A stretch of 64,000 nucleotides of DNA from assembly GCF_022376445.1 (NCBI RefSeq), contig NW_025955090.1, positions 1 to 64,000 of the forward strand. Direction: 5' to 3'. This DNA is from Fomitopsis serialis (Eukaryota > Basidiomycota > Agaricomycetes > Polyporales > Fomitopsidaceae). Below are positions 48,919 through 61,562 of the stretch, in pieces (positions within the stretch are counted from its first letter, which is position 1; every line of letters begins with the position of its first letter). Made by a program: the position numbers and the translations under genes. Under the pieces are notes generated by a model. That model did not search any database. It had not been told where the DNA came from and saw only the letters and a list, made by a program, of their open reading frames with translations.

Positions 48919-51900
48919 TCATCGCCGTGCGGAACGTCTCCTTCCGGCTGGAGCAGAACGACCTTGGCCGCGGTCACTGTTCGTCCTCGTCCGCTTGGAT
49001 CGCTCGGGCCTTGACTCCAGTTCCGACGTGTCGCGATGTTCGAACGATCGCTTCCCACCGCGACTCCCACTTGCTGCGGGAGCATCTCCTCTCCCTTGCG
49101 CCACCGCTTCTTGTTGCATCTGTGGGGAGCTAGCCCGCCGGGATCGACCACTAGGCCCGGCTTGAGGGGGCAGTATTGATTGATGGCTTTGCTGACCGGA
49201 CGACTGGATCTTGCTACTGTTGACATCACTCGTCGGCCGTGTTTTGTCCTTGGGACGCAGAGTTTTGTCGTCATCCCTCGGTAAGACAAAGGCCCTGGCT
49301 TTATCGTTCAATGGCCAATCCATGGCAAGGGCCTTCTCGAAGACCGCGAGGACGCTCTCGTACGTCAGAGGTTCCATCTTGATCATAGGACTGTTGCTGC
49401 GGAGGCACAGCATACGGAAGTCCTCGAGCAGGGTAGTCAGCGGTTCATTGCCGAAGACGATGAGCGCAGGACCCGTATCCTCGCCCGTATCCTCGTTGAC
49501 TCTGTTGAGCCATGCGGTCTTCAGACTTTCGCAGGCCGCGTCGCTATCGCCATCGAAGATCACCTCGCACGCCCGAACACCATTTGGGTGGTTGTGCACG
49601 GTATGCCGCAGGACAATCCAGAGGAGGAGCCAAAAGAACGATTCCAAGTCGTGACGAGCTTCATGAACGATCCCGCCTCGGATAATCCTCACGGCCATGA
49701 AGAATAGGGTACCCTAAGTCACCCAACTAAGCATAACTCAGCAATCATCATACAGACCGGACGACGCACGGTTCGTTGTTTGCATTGTTGTTTCATCTCC
49801 TCCGTGTTTTGGGGGGCACTAGCCTCTTGATACACGCTATCGTGCCTGGTCAGATCCACGCCTTCTGGAGCATCCTCGATCTCAACTTCCTCCTGTTCAT
49901 CGTCGTCCGAGGTCCACTTTTCTACCTGATCACCATCATGATCGGTGTCATCATATTCGTCGCCGCTATGATCGTCGCCAACCTCCTCATCCGGCGCAGC
50001 GCTTGCGTGGCTATCGGCGTATTCGTCCTCATCTTCGTCGGCATACCAATCGGGCTCGGGCTGCGTCCTCAAGGCGGCCAGAAGAGCCTCTCTTCGTGCC
50101 TCCTTTAGCTTCGCACTCTCTGATTGTACGAAAGCGTCCCAGTCCTCGAGCTTCGTATCATGCTTGAGAAACTCAAGGAGCTTCGCCCAGTTAAGCCCAT
50201 AGTCAAAATCCTGGATATACCCCTTGAACGTATCATTGGGGTTGCGCGATATCATGACGTTGCCTTCGCTGATGTCACGATGCATGACGCCAGCCTCGTA
50301 AGCTGCGCGGTGTCCTGCCAGTAACAGAGGATAAGTCAGGAGAATTCAATAGAGCACTGAGTACGAATGCCATACCAAGGATTGCATCGCGCAAAGCTTC
50401 CACCAGCTCGTGAGTCGAGTTGAAGCGAGACAGAGGTATACCCACAGTCCCTAGCACTAACCGCACATGGCTTCGTTCGTTGTAAGCATGCACTGTACCC
50501 TGGGTAGTGTTCTTGGCGGAGTGTCGTGCAGTGACTGTGAGGTGACCGACGTCCTGACCGCCAGGCTCGCCGCGCTGCAGTGACAGTATCTCCTTTGTAC
50601 CAAGATCTTCGCCAGACACGAATGCGGCGACGCCAGGAATGTCGGTGCGGCCGCGGAAGATCTCCCTGTAGTTGTCTGTCTCAAGCTGTCTCACCATCTG
50701 CCGCCACGAGTCCTTGATGACGACGGGCGTCTTCACAGGCTTGTTGTCTCCATCGACTTCGATAGCCTCCCACACCGTCGTCGCTCGCGAGAACAGATGC
50801 GGGTTGATGAACAGCAGGTCGTAGACAAGATACTTCGTCCCTCTCCGCTTTCCCTCCGAGCTCCCGACAGTGACGTAGCGATATATCTTCGACGCCTCGG
50901 GTGTGTTCCTCACCGTTACCCCTGCGTCACGCAGCTTCTTGACGACCTCTGCACACTGTCCCGCACGGACGAGCTGCACAGTAGGGTCATCGCCCACGAC
51001 GCGACAGCCAGAGTGTGGCGGTGGATGGGTGAATCGCCACAGAAATTCGTGGAGGAGTCGGCTGCCGTCAAGGGTCGTGTAGTCGAATGCGTCCGAGCAG
51101 ACGGCGCCGGCGTGGTCGAAGCGAAAGATCCGAGCGAGCGGTCCATAGACACCGATAACGAAGACGAACAGTCGGCTCTGCGACACGAGCAGGTTACGCG
51201 CACTCTTCGACAGCTGGACCAGTGTAGCTTCGTGGGCATCTGAGTACGACTTCATCGGATCATCGCTCACGGCGAGCTTCACCTCCACAACGAACGAGAT
51301 GTTCCTCCAGTAATCGGCATGTCGGCCAATCGACTCCTCGCCGGGAAACGAGGCGATCACATCCGGCCGGGTGACGTGGTGCTCCGATGCGCACAGCTTG
51401 TAGGGGAATCCGATGCGGTCGTGGTTGTGGTTGACGAATACAGGTTTCTTGGTGCGATCGAAGCGCCTCACAAGCGAAGTGAAGCCCTCACACTGGAGCA
51501 GGGTCAGCAACGCAGAAATCACCCGGAGTGGCGTGCTCACCAAGGGACCGTACATCTCGCTCTCTAACCTGGCATTCTTCGGCATCTGGAAGGCCGCTTT
51601 GGTCACAGACTTAAGAGGCTTTTCTCCGGGCACAAAGTGCTCGAGGAACTCTGCTACAGGATTCGTGATGAGCACGATTTTGCCTGCGATTTCGCTCTTC
51701 CATGCAAGCTGATTCTTGCGACTGCCTTGCTGGGTATCGTGCTTGGTGACAGGTCGATGGTTCCGTACACCCGCCTTGCGGGGGGAGACGTAGTGCGCCA
51801 TGTCGGAGGAAGAGGACGAGGGCTGCGGATGATGCCAGCGGAGGTTGATATGATCGCTACAGCGGGAGCCACACGAGGGGCCGTGCGAGCGCGACATCCG

Positions 51901-51924
51901 CGACCGTTTAGACCGGTAAGGCAT
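48919..51924 (-). CDS. FunK1 fungal protein kinase H, intact
   Basis: Exons on the minus strand, 51541-51924, 50376-51492, 49770-50314 and 48919-49713, give about 946 residues without a break. The N-terminal domain has P171-D172 and E198-V-K200, followed by SKSARNLL and FVFVIGVYGPLARIFRFDHAGA. The kinase core has VVIKDSW, H512-R513-D514 in HRDISEGN and D536-F-D538 in QDFDYG. Exon 3 ends with a long Asp/Glu-rich insert. Exon 4 has GTLFFMA, HEARHDLESFFW and a tail with DTSELE...RSKRTRTNSDRGQ. It is nearly identical to C and F over much of exons 1 and 2, so they share a recent ancestor; H is the undamaged member. Likely active kinase; substrate unknown. Confidence 0.9.
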
Positions 51925-52290
51925 GTCGGAGATTCAAGCCAATGGCCGTGGTCGTGATCCAAAAGAGAAATTTTGTGGAAGGACCCTAGAAATATATCTG
52001 ATGGGCCGCTCATGAGTCAGTCTGTGGGCCTCGCCCAAACGGGGAGGTTGATATGGCTTACCGCCCGAAAATGAACTCGACCTTGACTCTCTGCTTTGTC
52101 TGTTTTATTTAAGTGATTGACGGTCACCTGAGGTGCACCCACACCGCTGCGCGCAGTGTCTACGCGTAGATCGCGTCGCAAAATACGGAGGAAATTCAGA
52201 ATGAGGAGGAACAGAGGACGGCGGGACAGCGCCACAACCGCGTTCGTGGATCAGGCGGAGTTCGAAACACACATCAGCTACCATATCGGG
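51925..52290 (-). promoter_or_regulatory. Conserved 5' flank of FunK1 H (partial)
   Basis: Shares with C, F and G the AAATTTTGTGGA region, the TCTGATGGGCCGCTCATGAGTC stretch and, further out, the CGCCACAACCGCG...GATCAGGCGGAGTTCGAA segment. It then diverges, so the H copy of the block is shorter and more changed. Confidence 0.55.
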
Positions 52291-53451
52291 GCTACCACGT
52301 GGTTGATACCGATCCATCATTTCCATTGTCCGCCTGCTTTGGGAAGGTGATGTCTTCGCGACCTTGTTCTGGCGTTGCTTACTTGAGTCTGCCATTTTCA
52401 TCCTGGGCGTTGGGCAGCATGCTATGTTTCATTAATGTTTCCGATAAGAACACGAGACTTACGCAGCGAAGAGACGCTCTTCGCAAGCATCGGAAGCTAT
52501 GGTGTGGGTACCCCATGTTAATAAGAATTACGTCGCGACAGAGAGCTCGGGAGACACCCTGAGGGTCCCACTAGGCATACCTCAGGTGCGCCTACATTTT
52601 CACATGCGCAGTAAAATTTAGCACATGCGTGTCTACTATGTAGATCTCTATTTAAGGTGATCTAATAGTCAAAACGATCGCCTCCGCGAGCGAACCTTTC
52701 TGTGCAGTGTGGATGCCAGTTCCGGACCCGCCGCATCACAGTCCTCCGCTACAGCAAGCCCTACTAGTATTGACGTACCGTGCGAGGTGGTTGAACATGA
52801 GGCCACGTCGTATAGATTGTATCGTCAATTTCTCCCGCTCCCAGCAACTAGCCTCGCGAACCTTTCCCTTCCTTCAGATCCCTTGAATATGCAGTCACTC
52901 TCGGTCCACCATACATCACTCCTCATCTGTTCGCTCTTGCGACTCTGTGATGCAACCGTCGGTCGAACGATATTACTCCTTCCGGGCGCAATTACCGCTA
53001 GCGACACCGCGAGGCCCACGTATGGACAGAAGAGACATCGAACGTGCCACTGCGGGGTTCATCTTGGCAAGCGCGAGGACGGAATACAGCCACGCGGAGA
53101 CAGGTACTCTCGCTGTCAGGTACTCGGAGACGAGGGTTGGGGATGATGTGCGAGGTTGGAACGGTCTTTGATTCAAGACAATGTTCTTTTAACAACCTAC
53201 GATTTGGTTCCGCTTGCTGCTGGCGCCTCCACCCACAGTATCCCTGCTCAGCAGCATGTTCGCAGGAGATTCGCGGGAAACATGTGGTTTAGACGATCTT
53301 CTCAACGTGCCGATGGGCGTTAGTAGATAAGTACTTTGACTCCTCCGTCGCATGCCCATATGAGGGTACTTAGATGAGAACCATCCGTGTATTCAGTGAG
53401 TGGAGGCTCCAAGAGCAGCAAACGACGTATTCAGTGTTACATATCATCTAC
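52291..53451. other. Intergenic, no gene supported
   Basis: An open frame at 52709-53146 lacks an ATG and any recognisable domain, and a further frame overlaps it out of phase. I found no splice-supported gene here. Confidence 0.35.
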
Positions 53452-55574
53452 TCAGGCAGAAGAAATGAACGGAAACAAATTTGCGGGTTCCACTTGCCTG
53501 AACTCTGTCCCGTTCGGAACCGTAGGAATAGATGCCCACGTTGTGTCCCATTCATCGGGCTTTCCGAAGTGCTCCCACACGAGCTTCGAATCCAGCGCAA
53601 CGTCTCCCTGCCTGCCCAACAAGACGTGCAAAACACCAAAGTAGTTTGCAATATAGTTGGGTCTGTGGGGCACCCATGTTTGGGTCGTCGAAGCGAAGTC
53701 GATCAGTATGGCATGATCGATGTTGGTGCCGGGTTTCTGGGTAAGGATGATCTGACCTTGGTGCCAGTCACGTTGACTGACGTCGGCAAGGTCCAGGATG
53801 CGGGCTCCATGTCGGCAGCTTCGGATCTAAGGTAAGTAGTGTCAGCCCAAAGCTACCTCGTCATGTTGGTGATTGAGAGTACCGTACCATGTTGATTTGC
53901 CTGTCAGCGCTCAGATTCCGCACGAAGTCCGAGTTCAGTGCCCAGCCTTCGATGTACTCCATCAGTAGGCCGTACAGCACTATCCCGCTAGGCAGTGTGA
54001 ACTGAAACAACTGGTCAGCAACATCTTTCGAGCGCGCTCACAATGTAGGTGCTCACCTGGTGCATGCCATAAAACCAAGGAACGATCGACCCTTGTACAG
54101 GCCGAAGCTTTTTATACGCAAAACCCTCGTTAAGAGCGTACGTCTCAGAAGAGCAAAGTCCGTCAAACCACTGAACAATATGCTCGTGGTGTTCGTCGAA
54201 GTCCGCGTCACTGTCGTATGGACTCTGCAAAGGCTGGAACCGGTCGTCGAATAGCTTGAGACACAACGTTGGCGACGATACTACTGCTTCGTTGTCGATA
54301 GAGGTGAATTGACAGCGGTAGACGGTACATATGCCGTACTTCGTGCCTTCCGATAGAACATCCTGAATCGTCAACGTAACGACTTGCTTCGATCGAAAGC
54401 GGCGGCGATCCCGGCGGTCGCGAGCGGTGATTCGCGCTGCACTGACTTGAGATGTGTCGCCGTGTCTGCAGGGATCTCAGCAGTGTCGAGTGGGTATAAC
54501 GACGGGCCGAAGTCATCGGGAAGAAACAGCCCCGTTTCGTTTGTGACAGCTGTGAGAGCGTCACTACGATGAGCTACAAGCTTGGTGTATTGCCCTTGCA
54601 CGTGTGTACGCCAACGGAAGAATTGCAGGGCCCTCGCGCGGTCTCGTACCAACGTTGCGATGTCGAAATCGGAGTTGCGATGATAGGTTGCAAAGACTTC
54701 TTCGTCCGACAGCAAGGGCTGATTCAGATCCTTTGGCGGCCCTTCCGGAGAATGAGATCGCCGACGTCACTGCTGAAACTGGGCACGTCAAAGTAGCGGC
54801 CACGAGGGAGTTCATCGCTAAGATATGCGGCAGAGATGATCCTCAGAGCTAATGAAGGTTGGTCCGTCGATACCCTCTCGAACTTGAAGGCGTACTGTGG
54901 ACGGAACGAGCTAGGGAGTGGGAAGATGGCGATATCCTTGAAGTTCGTCACAATGATATAGGGAACGGATGGCGCATACTCCACTGCCTTCGAGAGAGCA
55001 TACTGAACCAGAGGAGTCAGCTCGCCGTGAGCGTTGAACAAGTCGTCAAGCTATGAACAGGGCTTGAGCGGCCATACATGCAAGAGACGACGGTTCATCT
55101 GACCAGCGATACAATGATGGGCGCAGTGACTTTCTGAGCCTTGAAATCTTCAGCCGTAAAAGTTGCCCCATATACGACTACTGACAGTGAGTAGGAGAAC
55201 TTAAAGGAAGGCCAATCAAGCTCACAATCGCCGAGTTCGACGCTGACGACATCCATAGGTGTTTTGAGTACCGCAGCGGAGTGTAGTTGGTTGAAAAAGT
55301 CTGCGACAGGCCGAAGGAGCGCCATCAAGTATCCATTCGGTGAAAAACTGTGGCGCATGTTCAATTAGGGTAAGAACATGTGTAGTCTACGAGGCAAAAC
55401 ATGCGTACGAAGACAGCTCTGTTTCATCCGTAGCACAGGTCATCTTTCGCCTATAGACGTAACGAAGATTTCCTGGAGGGTTCTCAGTGCCCAGGTGAGG
55501 CTCTTGTCGTCGTCCTTCGATTCCTCCCAGTTCAATTGCGTTGTAGCGGCCGACGCATTGCTAGGTATTGGCAT
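53452..55574 (-). CDS. Fungal protein kinase-like (APH-like fold) protein, possibly frame-disrupted
   Basis: A multi-exon gene distinct from FunK1. From ATG 55572-55574 (MPIPSNASAATTQ) it reads LTWALRTLQEIF, then DVVSVELGDCELDWPSFKFSYSL (about 55210-55270), YAPSVPYIIVTNFKD, and SDEEVFATYHRNSDFDIATLVRDRAR. The C-terminal kinase-like domain begins LTIQDVLSEGTKYGICTVYR and has LCLKLFDDRF (a lysine in the beta-3 position), YGLLMEYIEGW, QRDWHQGQI as a catalytic-loop-like motif and AILIDFA as the DFG-like motif, ending NLFPFISSA at 53452. A 53-base intron at about 55045-55097 is in phase. One-base frame problems lie near 54745, 54390 and 53790. Such genes are common in agaricomycetes; the role is unknown. 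Confidence 0.65.
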
Positions 55575-56068
55575 TAATGATTTCGTCCATGGTCGCGGAG
55601 GGGCAGAGCGCGTCGAAAGAGTTGGTGAGGGTATATTGAGGACGAGGGACGCACAATTGACATTCTACGTGAAAGGGCTCGGAAACTCTGTGAAGTTGCG
55701 TTGCGCTGGAGCTTGAGCATGAGGGTGCATATTGTCATGCCCGGCTTTCCAGTAAAGTAGCCAAGACGCGACCATGACAGCCAGAACCAAGATCCAAATG
55801 CAGCAATTCCCGACTCGATCATAGCGCGTGACCGGTCCCTCGGTAGGAGGACTAGCGCTCAAAGTCGCCGTCTTCTTGGCTTTGCCACAACCTGCATCCA
55901 CTCCCTTCGCTCAGGCTGTGTTCGCACGAACGCTGTTCACACTCTTCTTGAGTGAGCTTCCAGTACCGGGTGACTGCACTTATCCAGCAAGTCGTCATGC
56001 AAGACGGCGGGCACCACGGTGGGCAATCCAGTCCAGGGAGGCTTCAGCGGGCACTAACTAGCACGCAG

Positions 56069-58489
56069 CATCAAGAACCGGGCCCCTGCTGCCATTCAAG
56101 TGACCGCGGAGCAGCTGCTTCGTGATGCGCAAGAACGCCAGGAATCCCAGTTTCGAGCTCCCAAGCAGCGTGTAGAGGACTTCGAGGAGTTGCATGAGTA
56201 CGAGGCAGAAAGCGGGAGGAGTTCGAGAAGCGGATCAGGCAGACGCGATCAAACATGTACGCAGACATTCAGTCCTCGCAATAACGAGCCCTTCTCACAC
56301 TGTCATAGAAAAGAATGGCTCCAGTATGCCAACTGGGAGGCAAGCCAGGGCGAGTATGCGCGCTCGCGCTCGGTCTTTGAGCGCGCGTTGGACGTGGACC
56401 CTCGCAGTGTGCAGCTTGGCTCAGCTATACCGAAATGGAGCTCAAGGGGCGAAACGTGCAACACGCCCGCAATTTGTTCGATCGCGCGGTCACTCTCCTT
56501 CCCCGGGTGGACCAACTCTGGTACAAGTATGTTTACCTCGAAGAGCTGCTGCAGAACGTCCCCGGAGCCCGCCAAGTGTTCGAGCGGTGGATGCAATGGG
56601 AGCCGGATGACAAGGCGTGGCAGGCGTACATCAAGATGGAGACGCGGTACGGCGAGTTGGATCGGGCGAGCACGATATACGAGAGGTGGATTGCCGTGCG
56701 TCCAGAGCCACGCAATTGGGTGAAATGGGCAAAATTTGAAGAGGACCGGACGAAGCTCGACAAGGCGCGCGAAGTGTTTCAGACCGCGCTCGAGTTCTTC
56801 GGGGATGGCGAAGAAGAGGTGGAGAAGGCGCAGGCCGTGTTCAGCGCTTTCGCGAAGATGGAGACGAGGCTGAAGGAATACGAGCGCGCCCGGGTGATCT
56901 ACAAGTTCGCATTGTCCCGCGTTCCCCGCACAAAGTCAGCCGCGCTCTATGCGCGTATACGAAGTTTGAAAACAGCATGGAACGCGATCGACGCTCGAGA
57001 CCACCGTCCTGGCAAGCGACGTATCCAGTACGAAGACGAGCTCGCCCAAGAAGGCCACAATTACGACGCTTGGTTCGATACTCGCGTTGGAGGAGGGCGC
57101 ATTCCGCGACGCGGGGATGAAGGTGCGACTCTAGAAGAATCGAGGCTGCCGTCGGCCGTGTCAGGGAGGTGTATGAACGTGCTGTAGCACATGTCCCGCC
57201 AGGGGGCAAAAACGACATTGGCGGCGGTATATATTCCTCTGGTTAAATTATGCGCTATTTGAAGAGATCGAAACAAAGGTATGCCTATCTCTTTGCCAAT
57301 GAATGACAGACCTCTCACAAATATTCGAAGGACATGCACGCGCGCGACAGGTGTACACGACAGCAATACGAGTCGTGCCACACAAACAGTTTACTTTCGC
57401 TAAACTCTGGTTGATGTTCGCAAACTTCGAGGTGCGTCAGCTGGACTTGCCCGCTGCCCGCAAGATCCTTGGTGCGGCAATCGGCATGTGTCCCAAGGAG
57501 GCGCTCTTCAAGGGCTATATCCAGCTGGAGCTCGACGTAAGTGTTCGACTGCTACCCTGTCCATTCAGGGATACTGATGTGATCTCAGTTGCGCGAGTTC
57601 GACCGTGTCAGGACGCTGTACGAGAAGTACATCGAGTTCGATCCAAGTAACTCATCAGCTTGGGTGAAATACGCTGAACTCGAGTCTCAGCTCGAAGACT
57701 TTTCGCGCACACGCGCTATCTTCGAGCTCGGCGTCACACAACAGCCGCTTGCCATGCCAGAAGTGCTCTGGAAGGCGTATATTGACTTCGAGGTCGAAGA
57801 GGGCAATCGGGAGGGCGCGCGCGCGCTGTACGAACGACTCGTCGCCATCAGTGGACATTGGAAGGTATGGATCGCATACGCGGAGTTCGAGGCCGCGCCC
57901 ATACCTGTCGCGCGGGAACTCCGGGAGGAGCGGGAAGAGGAAGAAGAGGAGGAAGAAACAGAGATGGCCCCTGGTGACGTCGAGCGTGCGAGGCGCGTGT
58001 TCGAGAGGGGTTATGCGGACTTGAGGAAGCAGGGTCTGAAGGACGAGCGCGCTGCGCTCCTGGAGGTGTGGAAGACGTTCGAGGAGAAGAACGGGACGCC
58101 AGAAGACGTCCAGCAGGTTCAGTCCAAGATCCCCATCGTCAGTGCGCGCCGTGTCAAGGCCAACGATGGTCAGGAAGGTACGACGTGCGATTTATTGTTC
58201 ATGGTACTGGCTCCTGATAGAGTGTGCAGAACTGGTCTGGGATATGGTGTTCCCAGACGACGAGAGGGAATCAAACCCCACATCCTTCCAATTCCTGCAG
58301 ATGGCTCATCAATGGAAGAAGAAGCAAGCAGAAAAGGCGAAGACCAGCCAACCCGAGGGAGCATTACAGAGCCCTGGTGCTCCTTCGGCGCCGTCTTTCA
58401 CGCGGGCAAGCGCCGCTACCACGCAAGAGCAAGACACGGACATGCGGGATGCGTCCAGTGACGTTGCAAGCTCGCACGGTGGTGATTAG
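56069..58489 (+). CDS. CLF1: CLF1 / crooked-neck splicing factor
   Basis: Encodes the HAT-repeat (half-a-TPR) scaffold Clf1/Syf3/CRNKL1 of the spliceosomal NineTeen complex. Recognisable blocks are [56 protein letters not shown] and then successive HAT repeats such as [14 protein letters not shown] and [12 protein letters not shown]. Further repeats include [38 protein letters not shown] and [21 protein letters not shown] Glu-rich loop follows, then [12 protein letters not shown]. The start codon lies in an unresolved exon upstream of 56069. Introns are near 57278-57329, 57538-57587 and 58176-58230. One-base losses near 56203, 56420, 56965, 57018, 57080 and 57145 break the frame, yet the protein resumes each time. 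For an essential gene this points to sequence error. Confidence 0.85.
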
Positions 58490-58730
58490 CATTCCACGAA
58501 AGGGGATTGGGGGTTGCTTATGGTGGTCATTCGGCTTTGTACCAGTATGCATTGAGTGCGTGCTTCAGTGTAACTTCGTGCTCAACAAATCTTGCGACCA
58601 GCATGGCTTATACAGTGTAAAGCGTAAGGATACATTCCGTAACAGTTCCGAGTATACAACAGCAATGGTGTCCGCTAACACACCGACGTACATATCGACT
58701 TGGGACAGCAATGTCCTTGTTATGGCTACA

Positions 58731-60191
58731 TTATGACGCCTTTACGGCCGCCGCCCCTCCCCCTCTCCCCGCTCGCTCAAGACTTCCATCCACGAGTTCG
58801 TGTGCAGGCCGGTACCGACACCGGCAGACGCCGTCATCCACAAGACAATGCAGACCCGGCACCCCGCTCACGACCTCCAGCCGCCCGCGTCGGCAAGGCG
58901 TCGATGCCCCGGCCATTGATCGCTGTAGACGTGATGCTGCTGTGGGCGAAATCCCTCCCGGCATTGTGATAGCATGCATTCTGGGGTCTCCCTGGATCAT
59001 CTCGAGCACGTCCGGGAGCGGATCACACCCGGTCCCGTCCGCGATGCATTGCTTCAATGGGTCGGTCGGATGACCTCGAAGCGGCGGGTAGCGTATCGAC
59101 ACGTCTGAAGAGCAGCAGCCCGCAGGAGTGGCGGATGCATGGGGTGGGTGTTATCGGGTCGCTCGGTGCGGGAGACGAGATACTCGTGGGCCTTGGAAGG
59201 GTGTACAGAGCACTGCCGCACACGGGCTGATGAGCAGCGCGGGTTGCGAAGGTGTTGTAGTCGAGCCGAGGGAGGTGTACCTGCGAGGAGACTTCATGTA
59301 CTCGTCTGGAGTCCGGAAGAGGTGATAGACGTACCCTTCGTCGTACAGACTGCAATACGGCACCTTGAACCATCGCAGATAGTCCCACACTGCACCGTAG
59401 GACCAGTTGATGATGGGTTCACGCGCTCGAAAGCGGCCACCCAGGATCAGTCGGGTTGCGGAACGTCAGCGTGGCTAGATTGTGTCAGTGGTCGGACTCT
59501 GAGACGTCTCTGAGTGACGAGCCGGCTATCGCGCTCATGCACAGAGCTGCGGATCGTGCTCACCTCCATGGGGGTCCGACCTCCTCGTCCCAATCAATAT
59601 CGCCCGATGTGTGGGAACTCGTCTCTGTACGCCTCCAACGCACGCTTCATCCCTTCCCCTCCCTTCGCCTTCAGCTTCGCGCCCGTCCCAGAGATGACAC
59701 CGTTTGTCGCTCCGGGCGTCGCAGGCCCAGCGACAGTCTCGACCGGAAGCTCCGGCTCGTCAATCGGGCACTGGAAAGGTCGAGGTTGTACTGCCGTGCG
59801 GTTTCGTGGATGAAAGCTTCGAGCTGCGGGAAGGGCGAGGGCACCGGGATGCAGACAGCAGGGATCGGTCGGGATGCCAGGCTGCCTCGTCGGCCGAGGG
59901 ACGCTACGAGGAGATGGAGAAGGACTGTACCTAGATACCACACTCAGCCTCTGCTCAACGCTGTACATTGATCGAAGAGGACGTACAGTCCTTCCCGCCG
60001 TTGAAGCTGAGGATACATGGTCCGGACTGGCCCTGCGTCAGATAGGATGAACTCCTCTGTCCACAGAAGCTCACCCAAATGAATCGAGCGCATCGTCTAT
60101 GCAGCGAGGCCTCTGTGACAAGCTGCGAGAGCGAGTCCGACTGAGCCGCAAGGGCGTACACCTCTTTTGAAATCTGCCCGAAGTCGACCAT
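58731..60191 (-). CDS. FAD1: FAD synthase (FMN adenylyltransferase), PAPS-reductase-like
   Basis: Transfers AMP from ATP to FMN to make FAD, in the cytosol. The N-terminal helix region starts MVDFGQISKEVYALA at 60191. The nucleotide-binding motif LSFNGGKDCT is at about 59975-60005. After an intron come VPSPFPQLEAFIHETARQYN and PIDEPELPVETV, then GAKLKAKGGEGMKRALEAYR. WDYLRWFKVPYCSLYDEG is followed by an intron and YTSLGST, the conserved C-terminal block, and RPAHELVDGSLERAGRG precedes the stop at 58731. Several one-base losses occur, for example in YTSLGST(Y)NTFAN near 59262 and in the helix before the first intron near 60112. Convergent with CLF1. Identification is firm; the exact exon ends are not. 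Confidence 0.85.
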
Positions 60192-60631
60192 GTTCGTCTC
60201 TCCAGCTTCGAAATCAACACAGCGATGCCGCAGTCGATTACGGCTGGCACAGAAAGGCGTCGAGTATTCGTAGCCCCAAGTAGAGGAGAGCTGGAGGAGA
60301 GAACAAGGAGAGAGTGCGTAAGTTCTGCGCCGAGCCGTAACGCCGAACCGTGATCAATCTCCGTTTACGATTAGATCTCCCCACAACGTACATTCACCGC
60401 TCGAGCAAATTCTCACAGAGGAGTCAAATGTAGACTGAGAGCTCGATGTGACATGCATACGTCATACGGAACTCGTGGAGGAAGATGTGGCCTGAGTAGA
60501 ACCGGTATGCGTGAGATTCGCGTGAAGATTACTTTCGCTTTACGATATCGACAACGAGGAACGAGGATGAAGAATGGTTGGGATAATCACCGCAAGGAGA
60601 GCACGAGGACACGGGAACAAAACGCGATACA

Positions 60632-61562
60632 TCAGTGGGAGAGCAAGGTCCTTCCCTCTTCCTCCTTCTCAAGCTCTGTCTTCGCCACGGTCGGCGGCGA
60701 CCCTAGATCCGCCCCGACCGCACCATCGCCGGCCAGCCCTTCCTCTTGCGAACCCGCAGACTTCCCGAACGGGTGTGAGTCTGCATCCAATTCGTCATGA
60801 AATCGTCCTTCCCCTGTTTTCAATCTTGTCCGAGTGGGTAGGGATTCGGCAGAGTGGAATCGCGAAGGCAGCAGCTGCGTCCTGCTCTGGTGTGCCCACT
60901 CCTTGATCCCGGCGCGCGGACCAGCATCGTACGTGAGCAGGGCAAGGCGGACGAAAAGGTAGATGCCGATAATCGACGCCGTCAGCAATATTGAGACACC
61001 GACGAGCAGGAATAGCGTCCCCAGGAGTAGAGTGCCTGGGATATCATCAGCGTCAAGCTTCACATGGGATCACGAATGCGTACCGAATATTGCCACAACC
61101 GCAGTGGCCGCCACAAGTGCTGCGGCGAGAGCTGTGCATATGAAGGAGGTGAATATGAAGAAGGAGAAGCCGCTGTCGACATGAGAACAGTAGTATTTGA
61201 GTATCACAAGGCAACCTGAAGGCTAGAGTGAGAGCGCACATGAAGGATAGTGCTGGTAGCAAGCTCAGAGCAGTCAAAATGGCCAAATATGTCTTCAAGC
61301 AGGTGAGCTTCACAGCAACATTGAATGATATGGGACACTCACAGAGCGTATCGGATGCTGGCGAAACGCATCAAGCGCGTATTGGATCAAAGGACGCGTA
61401 AAATTATTCTCAAGCCTGCAAATGATATCCATGGTGAACGCTGCGGACGTACTCCCGAAAACATGGTTACCTCTGCATCAGCTCCCGGACTGTAGTGGCG
61501 CTCTTGTCGAAGTAGGACGTCAGATCATCCTGGTCTGGGGGTGGGGTGAACACTGAGTCCAT
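60632..61562 (-). CDS. Small multi-pass membrane protein, promethin/LDAF1-like layout (tentative)
   Basis: From ATG 61560-61562 (MDSVFTPPPDQDD) the splice-consistent exons read FDKSATTVRELMQR, ENNFTRPLIQYALDAFRQHP, then three hydrophobic stretches: TYLAILTALSLLPALSFMCA, then FSFFIFTSFICTALAAALVA, then TLLLGTLFLLVGVSILLTAS continuing into IIGIYLFVRLALL. A soluble Glu/Gly/Ser-rich tail ends at 60632. Five exons are joined by ~45-55 base introns, including one at about 61029-61076 that removes the in-frame Met of the last long frame. The amphipathic start plus helical hairpins resemble lipid-droplet assembly factors (promethin/LDAF1), but I rest this only on layout. Function otherwise unknown. 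Confidence 0.6.

Noticed and set aside
52709..53146. 146-codon open frame on the plus strand
   Set aside because: Begins at GTG without ATG, shows no domain, and overlaps other frames without a coherent gene model.
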